From contig NZ_CAXBOD010000019.1 in the NCBI RefSeq assembly GCF_963977235.1, positions 1 to 64,000 on the forward strand: DNA of 64,000 nucleotides, given 5' to 3'. Each line of letters opens with the position of its first letter. Position 1 is the first letter of the stretch. A model generated the notes under the pieces. It had not been told where the DNA came from and did not search any database. It saw nothing but the letters and a program-made list of their open reading frames with translations. This document shows, in pieces, positions 8,097 through 17,249 of the stretch. The position numbers and the translations under genes are program-made. The stretch is from Albimonas sp963977235. Lineage in GTDB: Bacteria; Pseudomonadota; Alphaproteobacteria; Rhodobacterales; Rhodobacteraceae.

Positions 8097-8174
8097 GCGC
8101 GGCCTTTCGAGGCCGGCGCCGCAGGGAGGCGGCGCCGGCGCCCTCACCCCACTGACACGCCAAGGGAGGACCCC

Positions 8175-8435
8175 ATGTCCGAAGAAAAATCGAGCACCGC
8201 CTACTGGTCTGCCAACCTCAGGCTGATCGTGGGAAGCCTCGTGGTCTGGGCCCTGGTCTCGTTCGGGTTCGGGATCCTGCTGCGTCCGCTGCTGTCGGGG
8301 ATCGCGGTCGGGGGATCGGACCTGGGCTTCTGGTTCGCGCAGCAGGGGGCGATCCTGGTCTTCCTCGCGCTGATCTTCTTCTACGCCTGGCGGATGAACA
8401 AGCTCGACCGCGACCATGGCGTGGACGAGCAGTGA
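8175..8435 (+). CDS. DUF4212 small membrane protein, symporter partner
   Basis: This 86-residue protein has two membrane helices (about 16-38 and 50-70) and a short charged tail (RMNKLDRDHGVDEQ). The SAYWxxNLRL-type start (here TAYWSANLRLI) and FAQQGAILVFLALIFFYAWRMNKLD are characteristic of DUF4212 proteins, nearly always encoded just before an SSS-family symporter and often described as its small subunit. The ATG at 8175 follows a GGGAGGA site; the stop is 12 bp before the symporter start, so the two are co-transcribed. Confidence 0.93.
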   Translation: MSEEKSSTAYWSANLRLIVGSLVVWALVSFGFGILLRPLLSGIAVGGSDLGFWFAQQGAILVFLALIFFYAWRMNKLDRDHGVDEQ

Positions 8436-8447
8436 GGGGCTGAGAGC

Positions 8448-10235
8448 ATGGACCAGTTCACCCTGAACCTGCTGTTCGTGGGCGCGTCCTTCGCGCTCTA
8501 CATCGGCATCGCCGTCTGGGCCCGCGCGGGCTCGACCTCCGAATTCTACGCCGCCGGGCGCGGCGTGCACCCCGTGACCAACGGCATGGCGACGGCGGCC
8601 GACTGGATGTCGGCGGCCTCCTTCATCTCGATGGCCGGCCTGATCGCCTTCGTGGGCTACGACAACTCGACCTACCTGATGGGCTGGACGGGGGGCTATG
8701 TGCTGCTTGCCCTCCTGCTCGCGCCCTACCTGCGCAAGTTCGGAAAATACACGGTCTCCGAGTTCATCGGCGACCGGTTCTATTCCTCGACCGCGCGGCT
8801 GGTGGCGGTGATCTGCCTCGTCGTCGCCTCCACCACCTATGTCATCGGACAGATGACCGGGGTGGGGGTCGCCTTCGGGCGGTTCCTCGAGGTGGACAAC
8901 ACCACCGGCCTGCTGATCGGCGCGGTGATCGTGTTCGCCTACGCCGTGTTCGGCGGCATGAAGGGCGTCACCTACACCCAGGTCGCCCAGTACGTGGTGC
9001 TGATCCTGGCCTACACGATCCCGGCGATCTTCATCTCGCTGCAGCTGACCGGCAACCCGATCCCGGGGCTGGGCCTGTTCGGGGACCACGTCGCCTCGGG
9101 CGAGCCGCTGCTGGCGCGTCTCGACCAGATGGTCACCGAGCTCGGGTTCGCCGAATACACCACCCACCATGGCGACACCTTCAACATGGTGCTGTTCACC
9201 CTGTCGCTGATGATCGGCACGGCGGGCCTGCCCCACGTGATCATGCGTTTCTTCACCGTGCCCCGCGTCTCGGACGCCCGCTGGTCGGCGGGCTGGGCGC
9301 TGGTGTTCATCGCGCTGCTCTACACCACCGCCCCCGCGGTCGGCGCCATGGCCCGGCTGAACATCACCGAGCAGTTCTGGCCCGAGGGCGTCGCCGGCGA
9401 GGCGGTGTCGGTCGAGACCATCGAGACCTCGCCCGCCTACGACTGGATGGAGACCTGGCGTCAGACCGGCCTGCTGGGCTGGGAGGACCGCAACGGCGAC
9501 GGCCGCATCCAGTACTACAACGACGCCTCCCCCGACATGCAGGCGGTGGCGGCCGAGCGCGGCTGGCAGGGCAACGAGCTGACCAACTTCAACCAGGACA
9601 TCCTGGTGCTCGCCAACCCCGAGATCGCCAACCTGCCCGGCTGGGTCATCGGCCTGGTCGCCGCGGGGGGGCTGGCCGCGGCGCTGTCGACGGCCGCGGG
9701 CCTGCTGCTGGCGATCAGCTCGGCGGTCAGTCACGACCTGATCAAGGGCTCGCTCAACCCCGGCATTTCCGAGAAGGGGGAGCTGCTGTCCGCGCGCATC
9801 GCCATGGCCGTCGCGATCGCGGTGGCGACCTACCTGGGGCTGAACCCGCCGGGTTTCGCCGCGCAGACCGTGGCGCTCGCCTTCGGGCTTGCGGCGGCCT
9901 CGATCTTCCCGGCGCTGATGATGGGAATCTTCTCCAAGAAGATCAACAATCACGGCGCGGTGGCCGGGATGCTGGCGGGCCTCGTGGTGACGCTGGTCTA
10001 CATCTTCCTGCACAAGGGCTGGTTCTTCATCCCCGAGACCAACAGCTTCACCGACGCCGATCCGCTGCTGGGCACGATCAAGTCGACCTCGTTCGGCGCG
10101 GTGGGGGCGGTGGTCAACTTCGCGGTCGCCTATGCGGTGGCCGGCATGACCCGCGAGCCCCCCCAGGAGATCCAGGAGCTGGTCGAGAGCGTGCGCGTCC
10201 CCCGCGGCGCCGCGATCGCCCAGGCCGGCCACTGA
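8448..10235 (+). CDS. Sodium:solute symporter (SSS family, acetate/organic-acid type)
   Basis: A 595-residue integral membrane protein with about 13 helices, longer than the typical 500-550 because of a hydrophilic loop (about 318-385, including DWMETWRQTGLLGWEDRNGDGRIQ). SSS hallmarks are present: FYAAGRGVHPVTNGMATAADWMSAASFISMAGL at the N-terminus, GGMKGVTYTQVAQYVVL in the middle, and GLAAALSTAAGLLLAISSAVSHDL. It belongs to the VC_2705-like subgroup found with DUF4212 and acs. It would import acetate or a related short acid with Na+. Because the adjacent acs is dead, the acid must be activated elsewhere (another acs, or ackA-pta) or the substrate differs. Confidence 0.93.
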   Translation: MDQFTLNLLFVGASFALYIGIAVWARAGSTSEFYAAGRGVHPVTNGMATAADWMSAASFISMAGLIAFVGYDNSTYLMGWTGGYVLLALLLAPYLRKFGKYTVSEFIGDRFYSSTARLVAVICLVVASTTYVIGQMTGVGVAFGRFLEVDNTTGLLIGAVIVFAYAVFGGMKGVTYTQVAQYVVLILAYTIPAIFISLQLTGNPIPGLGLFGDHVASGEPLLARLDQMVTELGFAEYTTHHGDTFNMVLFTLSLMIGTAGLPHVIMRFFTVPRVSDARWSAGWALVFIALLYTTAPAVGAMARLNITEQFWPEGVAGEAVSVETIETSPAYDWMETWRQTGLLGWEDRNGDGRIQYYNDASPDMQAVAAERGWQGNELTNFNQDILVLANPEIANLPGWVIGLVAAGGLAAALSTAAGLLLAISSAVSHDLIKGSLNPGISEKGELLSARIAMAVAIAVATYLGLNPPGFAAQTVALAFGLAAASIFPALMMGIFSKKINNHGAVAGMLAGLVVTLVYIFLHKGWFFIPETNSFTDADPLLGTIKSTSFGAVGAVVNFAVAYAVAGMTREPPQEIQELVESVRVPRGAAIAQAGH

Positions 10236-10251
10236 GCCGACCCCGACCCCT

Positions 10252-10280
10252 TCCGGGGGCGCGCCCCGCGCGCCCCCGGA
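10252..10280 (+). terminator. Perfect 12-bp hairpin after symporter
   Basis: TCCGGGGGCGCG (10252-10263) pairs perfectly with 10269-10280 around a 5-nt loop, 16 bp after the symporter stop. No T tract follows. It may terminate, or act as a processing or attenuation point before the DUF294 gene. Confidence 0.5.
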
Positions 10281-10347
10281 GCCCCCCGAATATCCTCCGC
10301 GTCCCGCCCTCCCAGGGTCCCCGGACGCCCGCAGCGGCGAGGCCGTG

Positions 10348-12201
10348 ATGAGCGAAGCCCCCACCTCCGGAGCCTCGAGGCCGCCAGACCGGCTCGTCGA
10401 CCGGCTGGCCCGCTTCGCCCCCTTCGACCGCCTGCCCCCCGACCGCCATGCCGAGCTCGACCGCGAGCTGACCCGCCTCGCGGCCGCCCCCGGCGACACG
10501 ATCTTCGCGCAGGGCGAGCTCCTCCGCGGTCTCTACGTGATCCTCTCGGGCGTGATCGAGGTGCGCGCCGCCCAAGGCGAGGTCGTCTCCCGCCGCGGCG
10601 AAGGCGAGGCGATGGGCGAGCGCGGCCTGCAGCGCGACGGCCGCGCCATGCTGGGCGCGCAGGCGCAGACGGCGGCCGAGCTGCTGCTGATCCCCGCCCC
10701 CCTGTTCCTCCGCCTGCTGGCGCAAGAGCCCGAGCTCGCCCGCTGGTTCGGCCGCGCCGTCCCCGCCGAGCCAGAGCGGGACGGACCCTGCGCCGCCGGC
10801 CTGACCGCGCTCGAGGTCGCCGACCTGATGGCGCGCCGCCCGTTGCGCGCGTCGCCCCAGACATCCGTGAGGGAGATCGCGCAGCTGATGCGCGCGGCCT
10901 CGGTCAGCTCGGTCCTGATCACCGAGGCGGAGCGGCTGGTCGGCATCGTCACCGTCCACGACCTGACCGGCAAGGTGCTGGCCGAGGGTCTGTCGGGCGA
11001 CCTGCCCGTCGCGCAGGCGATGACCCCCGACCCCCTGACCATCGGCCCCGAGGCGACCGGCCTCGACGCGATGGTCGCCATGGCGGGTCGGCGGATCAAC
11101 CACCTGCCCGTCGTCGACCGGGACGGGCGGCTGGCGGGGATGATCGCGCGCACCGACCTGTTCTGCCGCGAGGCCGCCGCGGCCAGCCACATGGCCGGCG
11201 AGCTCGTCGCCGCCCCCGACGCCGAGACCATGGTCGAGGTGTTCGCCCGGCTGCCCGAACTGCTGGGCGCGCTGGTCGCCGCGGGCGCGAGGCCCGCCGC
11301 GATCTGCCGGCGGATCAGCGACCTCGCCGACGCCGCCACCCGCCGCCTGCTGCAACTGGCCGAGGCGCGGCTGGGCCCGCCGCCGGTCCCCTACCTGTGG
11401 GCCGCCTGCGGCAGCCAGGGCCGGCGCGAGCAGACCGGCGTCTCCGACCAGGACAACTGCCTGATCCTCGACGACCGGGCGCGCCCCGAGCATGACGCCT
11501 ATTTCCGAGATCTCGCGCGGTTTGTCTGCGACGGACTGAACCGGGCGGGGTTCGTCTTCTGCCCGGGCGACATGATGGCGACGAATCCTCGCTGGCGGCA
11601 GCCGCGCGCCCGCTGGCTGGGCTGGTTCGCGGACTGGATCGCCGAGCCCGACGACAGGGCCCAAATGCTCGCCTCGGTGATGTTCGACCTGCGGCCGATC
11701 GCGGGCGAGATGGCGCTGTTCGACGACCTGCATGCGCGAACGCTCGCGATGGCGCGGGGCAATTCGATCTTCCTGCGCCACATGGTCGGCAACGCGCTCC
11801 GGCACGCGCCGCCGCTGAGCCTGTTTCGGGGGCTGTCCACGATCCGCTCGGGCGCGCATCGCAATACGCTCGACCTCAAGATGGCCGGCGTGGTCCCGGT
11901 GGTCGACCTCGCCCGCATCTACGCGCTGCGCGGCGGGATCGAGCCCGCCAACACGCGCGAGAGGATCCTCGCCGCCCGGGACCTGGGCGTGATCTCGCGG
12001 GCCGGCGGCCACGACCTGCTGGACGCCTACGACCTGATCGCGCAGACCCGGCTTCGTCATCAGGCCGCGCAGATCGGCCGCGGGGAAGCGCCCGACAACC
12101 ACCTCGCGCCCGAGGGGTTCTCGGACCTCGAGCGCAATCACCTTCGCGACGCGTTCCTGGTGGTCAAGACGATGCAGTCCGCGCTCGGCCAGGGCGCCTG
12201 A
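10348..12201 (+). CDS. cNMP-binding/CBS-pair/DUF294 nucleotidyltransferase-like protein
   Basis: This 617-residue cytosolic protein has three parts. A cyclic-nucleotide-binding barrel occupies about 15-115 (PGDTIFAQGELLRGLYVILSG). A tandem CBS pair follows (about 155-275; PLRASPQTSVREIAQLM, VGIVTVHDL, INHLPVVDRDGRLAGMIARTDL). The rest is a DUF294 nucleotidyltransferase-like domain, with GSQGRREQTGVSDQDNCLI holding the metal-binding D-x-D-type residues, and an extended C-terminal DUF294_C domain. It resembles the GlnD-like uridylyltransferase fold and routinely accompanies acs/DUF4212/symporter operons, presumably as an energy-sensing regulator. A GTG directly precedes the ATG at 10348; the ATG is preferred. 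Confidence 0.88.
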   Translation: MSEAPTSGASRPPDRLVDRLARFAPFDRLPPDRHAELDRELTRLAAAPGDTIFAQGELLRGLYVILSGVIEVRAAQGEVVSRRGEGEAMGERGLQRDGRAMLGAQAQTAAELLLIPAPLFLRLLAQEPELARWFGRAVPAEPERDGPCAAGLTALEVADLMARRPLRASPQTSVREIAQLMRAASVSSVLITEAERLVGIVTVHDLTGKVLAEGLSGDLPVAQAMTPDPLTIGPEATGLDAMVAMAGRRINHLPVVDRDGRLAGMIARTDLFCREAAAASHMAGELVAAPDAETMVEVFARLPELLGALVAAGARPAAICRRISDLADAATRRLLQLAEARLGPPPVPYLWAACGSQGRREQTGVSDQDNCLILDDRARPEHDAYFRDLARFVCDGLNRAGFVFCPGDMMATNPRWRQPRARWLGWFADWIAEPDDRAQMLASVMFDLRPIAGEMALFDDLHARTLAMARGNSIFLRHMVGNALRHAPPLSLFRGLSTIRSGAHRNTLDLKMAGVVPVVDLARIYALRGGIEPANTRERILAARDLGVISRAGGHDLLDAYDLIAQTRLRHQAAQIGRGEAPDNHLAPEGFSDLERNHLRDAFLVVKTMQSALGQGA

Positions 12202-12253
12202 GGGCGGGCGGGCCAGGTTGGACGGGCGAGGGTGGGCAAGGGAGGCCGCGCCG

Positions 12254-12823
12254 ATGTTTCTGGAGCTGATCGCGACGATCGTGGCGGGGGTCGGGGCCGC
12301 GGGCCTCGTGCTGCTGGTCAACCGCCTCGCGGGCGGGCGCCTGCCCCGCTGGGGGGCGCCGGTGGCGGCCGGCGCGGCGATGCTCGCCGCCACCATCTGG
12401 TCGGAATACGACTGGGAGAGCCGCACCCGCGCGGGCCTCCCCCCGGGCCTGCACGTGGTCGAGACGGTCGAGGAGACCGCCCTGCATCGCCCCTGGACCT
12501 ACCTGGCGCCGCTGACCACGCGCCTCGCGGCGCTGGACGTGGCGGGGCTGCAGTCCAAGCCCGGGGCCGAGGGAGTGAAGCTCGCCGAGGTCTGGTTCTT
12601 CGGCCGCTGGCGCCCGGTCCGCCGGGCGCCGCTGCTGATCCGCTGCGCCCCCGCCGCCCAGGCGCCGGTCACCGACGCGGCGCTGGCCGACGTCTCGGCC
12701 GCCGCCTGGCGCGCCGTGCCCGCCGACGATCCCCTGGTCGCCGCCGCCTGCGCGCCCGGGGCGCCCGGCGCCTCGGGCGCCCTGCCCGGCCGAGCCGCGC
12801 CCCTCAGCGCCTCGGATGCCTGA
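12254..12823 (+). CDS. Membrane-anchored conserved hypothetical protein of the acetate locus
   Basis: The 189-residue protein has two N-terminal membrane helices (about 4-22 and 30-48) followed by a soluble domain with WSEYDWESRTRAGLP and RPWTYLAPLTTRLAALDV. Similar proteins are, as I recall, common next to acs loci of Rhodobacterales, but their function is unknown. The ATG at 12254 was chosen because GGAGG lies 8 bp upstream; a frame extension to 12218 lacks such a site. The stop codon overlaps the ATG of the response-regulator remnant (ATGCCTGA), implying that a functional downstream gene was once translationally coupled here. Confidence 0.75.
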   Translation: MFLELIATIVAGVGAAGLVLLVNRLAGGRLPRWGAPVAAGAAMLAATIWSEYDWESRTRAGLPPGLHVVETVEETALHRPWTYLAPLTTRLAALDVAGLQSKPGAEGVKLAEVWFFGRWRPVRRAPLLIRCAPAAQAPVTDAALADVSAAAWRAVPADDPLVAAACAPGAPGASGALPGRAAPLSASDA

Positions 12824-12998
12824 CCATTCGGTGCTGGCGGTCGAGGACGAAGACGCTATCGCCCTCGCGCTGCAGGGTCCGATCGGGCGCGAAGGGTTCG
12901 GCCTGACCCGCCTGGCCACCGGCGCCGAGGCGCTCCCGCGCATGCCCTTCGACACGCGCGAGCGGACCGCCGCCCTCCGCGCCCTGCCGGCGGACTGA
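12816..12998 (+). pseudogene. Truncated response-regulator receiver remnant
   Basis: A 60-codon frame starts VLAVEDEDAIALALQGPIGR, the beta-1 strand and acidic pocket of a CheY-like receiver (VEDED in place of VVEDE), continuing as EGFGLTRLATGAEAL, the usual helix-1/beta-2 region. It then diverges (PRMPFDTRERTAALRALPAD) and stops before the phosphoacceptor Asp. The ATG overlaps the previous stop, the usual operonic coupling. It cannot act as a phosphorelay protein and is best read as the start of a deleted response-regulator gene. Confidence 0.6.
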
Positions 12999-13524
12999 GG
13001 CGATGGCTCCGCCAGGCCGACCCGGAACAGGAGACTCCGCGCACGGGCCGCAGACCTCCGCCGCCAACACCTCCGACGCAGGGGCCGAGGACGCCCCCCA
13101 CGCCACCCCGAAGGTCGACCCCGACCCCGATGCAGACAGCGTCGAGAGCGATGCGCGACCCTGGACAGAGGCGGGCCCGACCTCGCGACCCGGCCTGCGC
13201 CTCCGCTTCGCGCCGTTCTTCGCCGCCGTGGCGCTCAGGGGCGCGGACGCCGTCGCCGGGGCGTTGTGGTTCGGCCATGCCCGCGTCGGCCGCCCCGTCG
13301 AGAGCTCGGTGGCCGCGGGCCTGCTTGCCGGCTTCGCCCCCCTCCCGCCGCCTCTGCCCGCCTGCCGCCGGCAGGCGGCGCACGGTGGACAATGGCGCGC
13401 GGCTGGGCGAGGTCTTGGAGCGGCCGGCCCTCTGCGGGCCGACCCCACGCCCCCCGCGCCGGCCTTCCGCCGGCGATGTCCCTTGCGCCGGCCCCTGTCG
13501 GCGACCCGCACCGAGAGACGCGAC
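12999..13524 (+). pseudogene. Decayed region with a membrane-sensor-like N-terminal scrap
   Basis: This 526-bp stretch has no intact gene. An open plus-strand frame contains, at 13195-13338, LRLRFAPFFAAVALRG, then VAGALWFGHARVGRP and AAGLLAGFA. This resembles the N-terminal two-helix membrane segment of the sensor/3'-5' exonuclease-like proteins that tend to sit beside response regulators in related acetate loci (from memory, not a search). What follows has low-complexity Arg/Pro/Ala composition. Together with the truncated receiver just upstream it suggests that two adjacent genes were lost by deletion. Confidence 0.4.
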
Positions 13525-14400
13525 ATGCCCGAAGATTACACGCCCCCCAAGGTCTGGACCTGGAACAAGGAGAGCGGCGGCCGCTTCGCTTCGATCAACC
13601 GCCCCATCGCCGGCGCGACCCACGAAAAGGACCTGCCCGAGGGCGAGCACCCCTTCCAGCTCTATTCGCTGGCCACCCCCAACGGGGTGAAGGTCACCAT
13701 CATGTTCGAGGAGCTGCTCGCGGCCGGCCACACGGGCGCCGAGTACGACGCCTGGCCGATCCGCATCGGGGACGGCGACCAGTTCTCCTCGGGGTTCGTG
13801 TCGATCAACCCCAACTCCAAGATCCCGGCGCTGCTCGACCGCTCGGGCCCCGAGCCGGTCAGGGTCTTCGAATCCGCCGCCATCCTCGTGCACCTGGCCG
13901 AGAAGTTCGACGCCTTCATCGCGAAGGACCCCGCCGCCCGCGCGGAGATGTTCTCCTGGCTGATGTGGCAGATGGGCTCGGCCCCCTACCTCGGCGGCGG
14001 CTTCGGGCACTTCTACGCCTATGCGCCCGAGAAATGGGAATACCCCATCGACCGCTTCGCCATGGAGGTGAAGCGCCAGCTCGACGTGCTCGACCGCCGG
14101 CTGGCCGAGAGCGAGTTCATCGCGGGCCCCGACTACACCATCGCCGACATGGCGATCTGGCCCTGGTATGGCCAGCTCCAGCAGGGGAAACTCTATGAGT
14201 CGGGGGAGTTCCTGGATGTGAGCTCCTACCGGAACGTCGCCCGCTGGACCGAGGCGATCGACGCCCGCCCCGCGGTGAAGCGCGGCAAGAAGGTCAACCG
14301 CCTGACCGGCCACCCCGCCGGCCAGCTGCACGAGCGCCACGACGCCTCGGACTTCGACCTGCGCACCCAGGACAAGATCGGCGAGCCCGACAACGGCTGA
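13525..14400 (+). CDS. yghU: Glutathione S-transferase family disulfide reductase, YghU-like
   Basis: A 291-residue GST-superfamily protein matching the length of E. coli YghU (288). The N-terminal extension (DYTPPKVWTWNKESGGRFASINRPIAGATHEKDLP) is diagnostic of the Nu-class YghU/YfcG-type enzymes. Next come a thioredoxin-like domain (about 40-130; PFQLYSLATPNGVKVTIMFEE and the GSH-binding FESAAILVHLAEKF) and an all-alpha C-terminal domain (FIAGPDYTIADMAIWPWYG). These enzymes bind two glutathiones and reduce organic disulfides or hydroperoxides in the cytosol. It looks monocistronic, with a strong hairpin 25 bp after its stop. Confidence 0.92.
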   Translation: MPEDYTPPKVWTWNKESGGRFASINRPIAGATHEKDLPEGEHPFQLYSLATPNGVKVTIMFEELLAAGHTGAEYDAWPIRIGDGDQFSSGFVSINPNSKIPALLDRSGPEPVRVFESAAILVHLAEKFDAFIAKDPAARAEMFSWLMWQMGSAPYLGGGFGHFYAYAPEKWEYPIDRFAMEVKRQLDVLDRRLAESEFIAGPDYTIADMAIWPWYGQLQQGKLYESGEFLDVSSYRNVARWTEAIDARPAVKRGKKVNRLTGHPAGQLHERHDASDFDLRTQDKIGEPDNG

Positions 14401-14425
14401 CCCCTGGCCGTCCATGAGACAGGGA

Positions 14426-14465
14426 GCGCCCCCGCGCGGGGGCCTCCCGCTCCGCGCGGGGGCGC
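14426..14465 (+). terminator. 14-bp perfect hairpin after yghU
   Basis: GCGCCCCCGCGCGG (14426-14439) pairs perfectly with 14452-14465 across a 12-nt loop. No T tract is present, but stem length and position support transcription termination of the yghU gene. Confidence 0.55.
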
Positions 14466-14552
14466 CCGGATGCGCCTCCGGGCCCTCCGCGCGCCCCCGA
14501 CGGGGCTCCGGACGGGCTCGCGATCGGGCCGGCGTTAAAGCGATCCTCACGA

Positions 14553-17114
14553 ATGAGCGATACCAGCCGCGACATGCGTTGGTCGCCGAGGGTTTCGTTG
14601 ATGCCGGATGCCGCGGAACTTTTTCACGCCCTGCTCGGGGGGGCGGAGGTCCCTGCCCTGCTCGCCGCGGCGGACGGACGGGCGCTGGCCATCAACGTCG
14701 CGTTCGCCCATCGCCTGGGACGCAATGCGGACTGGCGCCCCGCGAGGGTCGACGACCTGCTCGACCCCGACCCCGCGCTGGTCGCCGCGCACCGCGACGC
14801 CGTCGCGCGGGCGCTGGCGACGCGGGGGCGCGAGGTCCTGATCGAGGGCGCCTTCCGCGACGCCGCGGGCGGGAGCCTGCGCCTGGCCTGCCGCATCTCG
14901 ACCGTGCGGCTGGCCGAAAGCGTCAACGTGCTGCACCTCCTCGCCCCCGCCGCGTTCGACACCGCCGACCGCCTGACGATGCTCGAGTCGATGGCCGACG
15001 AGGCGCCGGTGGCGCTGTTCGATTACCGGCTCAACCCCGACCGGTCGGTCAGCCTGCCCTATTTCAACGCCGCCACGCCCGAGATCTTCGGCGTTTCCGC
15101 CGAGCGGCTGGCCGCGGACGGCGCGACCCTGTTCAGCCTGGTCCCGGCCGAGGACCGGAAGGCGATCGCCGAAACCATCGCCGCCACCAGCATGTCGATG
15201 CAGACCGGCGTCGAGCGCTACCGCGTCAACCACCCGACCCGCGGCCTGCGCCACATCATCGGCGAGGGCACGCCCCGCGCCCTGCCCGACGGCGCCGTGT
15301 CGTGGCGCTGCGTGGCTTTCGACGTGACCGCGAGCCATGACGCCGAGCTGCGCGCCAACGCCGCGACCGAGGCGTTGGCCCAGGCGCACGAGCGTCTCGC
15401 CCGCATCGCGCTGATCGCGCCCGTGGGCCTCTACGAGTTCCGCATCGACAGCGCGGGCGCCTGGAGCTTCCCCTACCTCAGTCCGCACATGAAGGAACTG
15501 ATGGGCGTCACGGCCGACGGCGAGGCCGTCACCGTCGAGACCGTGTTCCACCGCGTCTTCCCCGAGGACCTCGCCGGCATCGCCGAAAGCACCGACCGCA
15601 GCGCCCGCACGCTGGAGCGCTGGAACCGCCGCTTCCGTCTCGATCATCCCAGGCGCGGCCTGATCTGGCTGCGGGGGGAATCGGTCCCATCGGTCGATGC
15701 GAACGGGACGGTGACCTGGACCGGCGCGCTCTATGACGTGACCGAGGACGTGCGCCGCGAGGGCGAGCTGGCCGCGGCCCACGCCCGCGCCGACGCGATG
15801 CGCGCCGAGAACGAGCGTCAGGCCCTGCAGGACGGGCTGACCGGGCTTCCCAACCGCCGCGCCTACGACCGCGCCTTCGGGGCGCGCATCGAGGCCGCGC
15901 GCGAAGGCTCGGGCCCCTCGGACGCGATCCTGGTGCGGCTCGACCTCGACCACTTCAAGACCGTCAACGACACCATGGGGCACGAGGCCGGGGACCGCGT
16001 GCTCCGGCAGGTCGCCGCGTCGCTTCGCAACGGCCTGCGGCAAGCCGACTTCCTGGCGCGGATCGGCGGGGACGAGTTCTCGATCCTGCTGGCCCCCGGC
16101 ACGACGCCCGAGGCGGCCGAGGAGCTCGTCGCCCGCATCCACGCCAGTCTCGACGAACCGGTGCTCCACGACGGGCGACCCTGTCGCTTCGGCGCCAGTT
16201 TCGGCATCGCCCACACCGAGGCGCTGGGCGAGACGGGGGTGGAGCTTCAGGTCTTCGCCGACGCCGCCCTCTACCGCGCCAAGGAGGGGGGGCGCAGCCG
16301 GCTGGAGATGTTCACGCCCGAGCTGCACCGCGGCATCCTCACCGACCGGCGCCTGGCCGTGCAGATCCAGGACGCCATCGACCGGGACGAGTTCACGCCC
16401 TTCTTCCAGCCCCAGGTCCGCGCCCGCGACCGCGGGCTGCACGGGGCCGAGGTCCTGCTGCGCTGGCGCCACCCCCACCGCGGCCTGCTGGGCCCGCCCG
16501 ACTTCCTGCGCGTGGCCGAGCAGCTGCGCCTGGTGCCTCGCATCGACCGCCGGCTGATGGAACGCTCGCGCGAGGTGCTGGATCGCTGGGCGGCGGCGGG
16601 TTTCATCGCCCCGCGGCTGAGCTTCAACATGAGCGCGGGGCGGATCCGCGACCCCGACGTGGTCGAGACCTCGCGCCTGATCGGCGCCGGCCCGACCCGC
16701 ATCGCCATGGAACTGCTGGAATCCACCCTGGTGGAGGAGGAGAGCGACCTGTTCCGCTTCAACCTCGACCGCATCCGCGAGGCCGGGATCGCCATCGAGA
16801 TCGACGACTTCGGCTCGGGCCACGCCTCGATCGTGGGGCTGACCCAGGTGGCGCCGGACGCGCTGAAGATCGACCGCCGTCTGGTGGCTCCGGTGGCCGA
16901 GAACGCCCGCTCGCGCAAGCTGATCCGCGCGATCCTCGAGATCGCGCAAACGCTGGGCATCTCGACCGTGGCCGAAGGGGTCGAGACCGAGGCGCAGGCC
17001 AGGGTGCTGGCGGAGCTCGGCTGCGACGTGCTGCAGGGCTACCATTTTGGCGCCCCGATGGCCGAGGACGACTTCCTCGATTTCGCCCGCGCCTGGCCCG
17101 CCCGCGTCGCCTGA
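14553..17114 (+). CDS. PAS-PAS-GGDEF-EAL cyclic-di-GMP signalling protein
   Basis: This 853-residue cytosolic protein has no membrane segment. An N-terminal PAS-like region (about 15-125) is followed by two further PAS/PAC modules (about 145-270 and 285-405). A diguanylate cyclase domain (about 425-585) has DLDHFKTVNDTMGHEAGD, an intact active site RIGGDEF and an upstream product-inhibition site RQAD five residues before GGDEF. The phosphodiesterase domain (about 600-850) reads EVL in place of EAL but keeps the catalytic Glu, FNMSA, ELLES, IDDFGSG, LKIDRRLV and VAEGVET. Both activities are therefore possible; which dominates cannot be read. A second in-frame ATG occurs at 14601. Confidence 0.92.
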   Translation: MSDTSRDMRWSPRVSLMPDAAELFHALLGGAEVPALLAAADGRALAINVAFAHRLGRNADWRPARVDDLLDPDPALVAAHRDAVARALATRGREVLIEGAFRDAAGGSLRLACRISTVRLAESVNVLHLLAPAAFDTADRLTMLESMADEAPVALFDYRLNPDRSVSLPYFNAATPEIFGVSAERLAADGATLFSLVPAEDRKAIAETIAATSMSMQTGVERYRVNHPTRGLRHIIGEGTPRALPDGAVSWRCVAFDVTASHDAELRANAATEALAQAHERLARIALIAPVGLYEFRIDSAGAWSFPYLSPHMKELMGVTADGEAVTVETVFHRVFPEDLAGIAESTDRSARTLERWNRRFRLDHPRRGLIWLRGESVPSVDANGTVTWTGALYDVTEDVRREGELAAAHARADAMRAENERQALQDGLTGLPNRRAYDRAFGARIEAAREGSGPSDAILVRLDLDHFKTVNDTMGHEAGDRVLRQVAASLRNGLRQADFLARIGGDEFSILLAPGTTPEAAEELVARIHASLDEPVLHDGRPCRFGASFGIAHTEALGETGVELQVFADAALYRAKEGGRSRLEMFTPELHRGILTDRRLAVQIQDAIDRDEFTPFFQPQVRARDRGLHGAEVLLRWRHPHRGLLGPPDFLRVAEQLRLVPRIDRRLMERSREVLDRWAAAGFIAPRLSFNMSAGRIRDPDVVETSRLIGAGPTRIAMELLESTLVEEESDLFRFNLDRIREAGIAIEIDDFGSGHASIVGLTQVAPDALKIDRRLVAPVAENARSRKLIRAILEIAQTLGISTVAEGVETEAQARVLAELGCDVLQGYHFGAPMAEDDFLDFARAWPARVA

Positions 17115-17249
17115 GCGTCCGAGCGCGTCCCGGGCTCGCCCCGGAACCGCTTCCCGACCGTCAGACAGACGCCGCCCATCCCAGCCGCCGGCGCCGCCCA
17201 TCCCGAGCGCCCCCCGGGGCCTCCCGCGCGCAGCCCGCGGGCGCCGCGC

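Noticed and set aside
7404..10499. Long minus-strand open frame opposite the symporter
   Set aside because: It mirrors the clearly coding plus strand (symporter, DUF4212), has low-complexity His/Gly/Arg composition and no domains.
12804..13526. Minus-strand ORF across the decayed acetate-regulator region
   Set aside because: Composition is low-complexity and no domain is visible; the plus strand carries recognisable remnants instead.
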